Source: Nitrospiraceae bacterium (GTDB taxonomy: Bacteria; Nitrospirota; Nitrospiria; Nitrospirales; UBA8639). From it: a stretch of 9,731 nucleotides of DNA. Below the pieces are notes generated by a model, which saw only the letters and a program-made list of their open reading frames with translations, was not told where the DNA came from and searched no databases. Of the stretch, positions 8,054-9,731 are shown piece by piece. A program made the position numbers and the translations under genes. Numbering within the stretch: position 1 is the first letter of the stretch; the number at the start of each line of letters is the position of its first letter. The stretch lies in the NCBI GenBank assembly GCA_003523945.1, contig DOFS01000060.1, positions 1 through 9,731 on the forward strand, read 5' to 3'.

Positions 8054-8641
8054 AAAAATTTTATTTATTGAACTTAAGATAAATTAATGCCAAATGTCAC
8101 TTTCTAAGAAAATGTACTTCAAAAGAAGGTATATTTTTGAGCTGGCATCAAGAAAACTGTCCTCACAAGACGCTGAGCTAAACTTATTCTAAACGGATAT
8201 TAGTGTCTTTGTTAAATCGAAATCGATAATTTTTGATGACCATGAAAACTTCAGGCAAGAGGGATAAACAGTTTGTCGCCGATATATCACCAGAAAAATC
8301 CTCATCAATCTTTCGTCGATCTGGTTTAGCGAGACTTTTCCGATTAGCCCTCTATTCTGTGCTGGATTTTCCACTCCTTTGAACAATCTGAAAAATGCCT
8401 GAACAGGTGACCAAGATTCATGATGTTTATACCGAGAGAAGTCCTAGAGAATTCCAATTTTTTCGGGCACAACAATAAAACATTAGCAGAGAAGAAACAA
8501 GAAACCTCAAATACCAAACAGGTAAATCGCGCATTTAATGGTATTACATATTAATCATTAAAATCTTCATCGACGTATTCCGGGGTAAACATGAATGAGT
8601 TTTATTAGCTAGCTGAGTGGAGGAGACAGCTCAGGAGAACC
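8054..8641. other. AT-rich spacer
   Basis: No gene is supported. A 48-codon + strand frame (8236-8382) and an overlapping - strand frame (8189-8386) are both open, but neither has a ribosome binding site or recognisable motifs. The segment is strongly AT-rich (about 28% GC in 8521-8580) and should contain the methyltransferase promoter near its left end. The composition changes sharply around 8590-8610, where a TTAGCTAGCT stretch occurs. Confidence 0.4.
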
Positions 8642-8950
8642 ATGAGCCAAGCTGCCTATCAACCTCCCACAGAAGGATTTGGTCTGGTCAGGTGCACCCA
8701 GTGGTATGACGACTACAGGCTCCGCTCCAAGTGTACTTTGGGAAAGGGTCACGCGGTCCAGTTAGTCTCAGGCTCACGTCCAAATGGTCCAAGGCTTGCT
8801 TTTCCTCTCCCGACCAGGGTTACGCCGGAATCGAGGCAGGAGTCGAAATCTCTTAAAAGTCGGGACTCGTCAAGTCCCCCTCCCGATCGACGGGAGGGGG
8901 TGATCTTCGTATTTTACTGGCTTCTGCTCCAGGCGAGCGTTAGTGGCTAG
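8642..8950 (+). CDS. Doubtful small hypothetical protein
   Basis: A 102-codon frame starts at an ATG with a good Shine-Dalgarno (AGGAG at 8633-8637, 4-base spacing) and ends 30 bases before the stop of the convergent repeat-protein gene. The product is rich in Ser, Pro and Arg, matches no family I know, and has only a short hydrophobic C-terminal stretch (VIFVFYWLLL). A perfect 10-bp inverted repeat lies inside the frame, encoding SPPPDRREGV, which is unusual for a real coding sequence. The high local GC content favours open frames by chance. I think it more likely spurious than real; the ribosome binding site is the only point in its favour. Confidence 0.2.
   Translation: MSQAAYQPPTEGFGLVRCTQWYDDYRLRSKCTLGKGHAVQLVSGSRPNGPRLAFPLPTRVTPESRQESKSLKSRDSSSPPPDRREGVIFVFYWLLLQASVSG
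8862..8900. terminator. Strong inverted repeat, possible terminator of the repeat-protein gene
   Basis: CCCCCTCCCG (8876-8885) and CGGGAGGGGG (8891-8900) form a perfect 10-bp GC-rich stem around ATCGA. Immediately left, GGGACT (8862-8867) and AGTCCC (8873-8878) form a second perfect 6-bp stem whose right arm shares three C with the first stem. The hairpin lies 80 bases beyond the stop of the - strand repeat-protein gene, where a terminator would be expected. There is no clean T-run on either strand, so a factor-independent terminator is possible but not proven; an mRNA 3'-end stabiliser or a dispersed repeat would look the same. Confidence 0.45.
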
Positions 8951-8979
8951 AAAGCCCGCTGGTGCTACCGGTGGACTTC

Positions 8980-9731
8980 TTAGGGCCTAACAATGACCGA
9001 ATACATGCTGCCGCCACTGCTGGCATTACCCCCGAGGGTAATCGTCCCGGCGGGAAAAGTCCGCACAAAAAGACTTAGGGTCGTATCCGAGGTCACCAAA
9101 TTTGTGCCGGTGTTCGCAAACGCGTTCAACCACGAGGGACGGGGATGACGCTCATCATGGGCCACATAGACGGACACCGGTTGACTGACCCGAAAGCTGA
9201 GGAAGGCAGCAGTAGTGGCCGTCTTATCATTGTTGGCGGTTTGGATATAGGCGGCTCCCTGCAGATTGGAAGGGACAGTCCTAAACGTATAGGCACGGTC
9301 AATATAGACCTTGGATCCGGCTTGGAGGCTAGAGGCGGCCACATACGCTTGCCCACTAGCGACCGACAGGTTTGAAATACCGAGAGATGAGGAAGAGGAG
9401 GCAGAAGCCGGTGGCGGAGGGGTGACCGTACCACTACCGCTCTGTGGAGTGATGACGACGGAATACATGCTGCAACATCCACCGCTATTATTGCCCCCAA
9501 GGGTAATGGTGCCGGCAGGAAAGGACCGAACAAAAAGGCTGAAGGTCGCATCCGATGTCACAAGTTTCGTGCCAGTATTAGTAAAGCTGCTTAACCATGA
9601 GGGTTTTGAGGTAATACGATCGCCATGGGCGACATATACCGATACCGGCTGATTGACCGTAAACCTGAGGAAGGTGGAACTGGTCGCCGCTTTATCATTG
9701 TTGGCCGTTTGGATATACCTGGCTCCCTGCA
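8980..9731 (-). CDS. Extracellular-type protein with tandem beta-rich repeats (5' partial)
   Basis: The frame is open from the right edge to the TAA at 8980-8982; about 250 codons are visible and the start lies outside (the GTG at 9561 is internal). The visible part consists of two copies of a domain of about 95 residues, each running from LQGA(R/A)YIQTANNDK through QPVSVYVAH, PSWL, NTGT, LVTSD, SLFVR and FPAGTITLGGN to SMYSV. A linker of about 60 residues separates them: a Pro/Ser-rich part (TVTPPPPASASSSSS), then GISNLSVASGQAY and KVYIDRAYTFRTVPSN, which probably begins the second domain. Alternating hydrophobic strands, few charged residues and almost no Cys suggest secreted beta-sandwich modules, as in large surface or matrix proteins, where I recall this module near Fn3 domains. 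GC content is clearly higher than in the other genes. Its function is unknown; adhesion or polysaccharide binding is a guess. Confidence 0.82.
   Translation of the reverse strand, partial: QGARYIQTANNDKAATSSTFLRFTVNQPVSVYVAHGDRITSKPSWLSSFTNTGTKLVTSDATFSLFVRSFPAGTITLGGNNSGGCCSMYSVVITPQSGSGTVTPPPPASASSSSSLGISNLSVASGQAYVAASSLQAGSKVYIDRAYTFRTVPSNLQGAAYIQTANNDKTATTAAFLSFRVSQPVSVYVAHDERHPRPSWLNAFANTGTNLVTSDTTLSLFVRTFPAGTITLGGNASSGGSMYSVIVRP
8983..9264 (-). repeat. Tandem protein repeat, C-terminal copy
   Basis: This 94-residue copy runs from LQGAAYIQTANNDK to the C-terminus. By hand alignment it is about 70% identical to the neighbouring copy, with two single-residue length differences (before PSWL and before SMYS). 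Confidence 0.85.
9445..9731 (-). repeat. Tandem protein repeat, upstream copy (runs to the window edge)
   Basis: This copy of about 96 residues runs from LQGARYIQTANNDK to SMYSVVITP and starts within one codon of the window edge. It differs from the C-terminal copy mainly in HGDRITSKP against HDERHPRP and in NNSGGCC against NASSGG. Further copies may lie outside the window. Confidence 0.85.

Noticed and set aside
8189..8386. 65-codon - strand frame and overlapping 48-codon + strand frame
   Set aside because: Neither has a ribosome binding site or recognisable motifs, and both are of a length expected by chance.
8600..8636. TTAGCTAGCT plus CTGAG/CTCAG as an attachment site or operator
   Set aside because: The repeats are short and imperfect, with no integrase gene or duplicated copy in the window to support a site.
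9559..9561. GTG as the start of the repeat protein
   Set aside because: It falls within the conserved LVTSD block, and the frame continues in register through the rest of the repeat to the right edge.
9126..9652. Other long open frames on both strands over the repeat-protein gene
   Set aside because: They overlap the clear repeat protein, have no repeat conservation or motifs, and are explained by the high GC content.

Overview
The window looks like part of a bacterial cell-surface polysaccharide (exopolysaccharide or O-antigen type) gene cluster, most likely from a Gram-negative bacterium. Evidence is two GT-B glycosyltransferases, a non-hydrolysing UDP-GlcNAc 2-epimerase, a secreted right-handed beta-helix protein with a signal peptide, a SAM-dependent methyltransferase and a repetitive extracellular protein. 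No marker gene allows a firm taxonomic call. Intact genes cover only about 60% of the window, and the spacers hold decayed coding remnants, so this is an accessory region undergoing turnover.

Layout: (1) 1-758, + strand, the C-terminal part of a WbuB-like glycosyltransferase whose start lies left of the window. (2) 759-1216, a spacer between convergent genes. (3) 1217-2439, - strand, an intact wecB-type epimerase preceded by a 44-codon reading frame whose stop overlaps the epimerase start. (4) 2440-2991, a spacer with unassigned open fragments. (5) 2992-3999, - strand, an intact GT4 glycosyltransferase. (6) about 4122-4891, + strand, the ruin of an IS3-family transposase with frameshifts, stops and a lost catalytic Glu. 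(7) 5003-6304, - strand, a secreted beta-helix protein. (8) 6305-7111, a spacer with an anomalous GC-rich patch. (9) 7112-8053, - strand, a methyltransferase. (10) 8054-8641, an AT-rich spacer. (11) About 8600 to the right edge, a markedly GC-richer segment with a perfect 10-bp hairpin (8876-8900) and the 3' end of a gene for an extracellular protein made of tandem beta-rich repeats (8980 to edge, - strand).

How the genes could work together (inference): the epimerase would supply UDP-ManNAc or a related N-acetyl sugar nucleotide, the glycosyltransferases would build an oligosaccharide on a lipid carrier, the methyltransferase could modify a sugar or the chain, and the beta-helix protein would act on or bind the polysaccharide outside the cytoplasm. 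All intact genes right of 1217 run on the - strand, so they may descend from one operon now broken up by IS insertion and decay.

No CRISPR array, tRNA, rRNA or recognisable new defence or biosynthetic system was found. The items most worth following are the tandem-repeat protein, the overlapping small frame at wecB, the hairpin series at 8840-8900 and the two composition islands.
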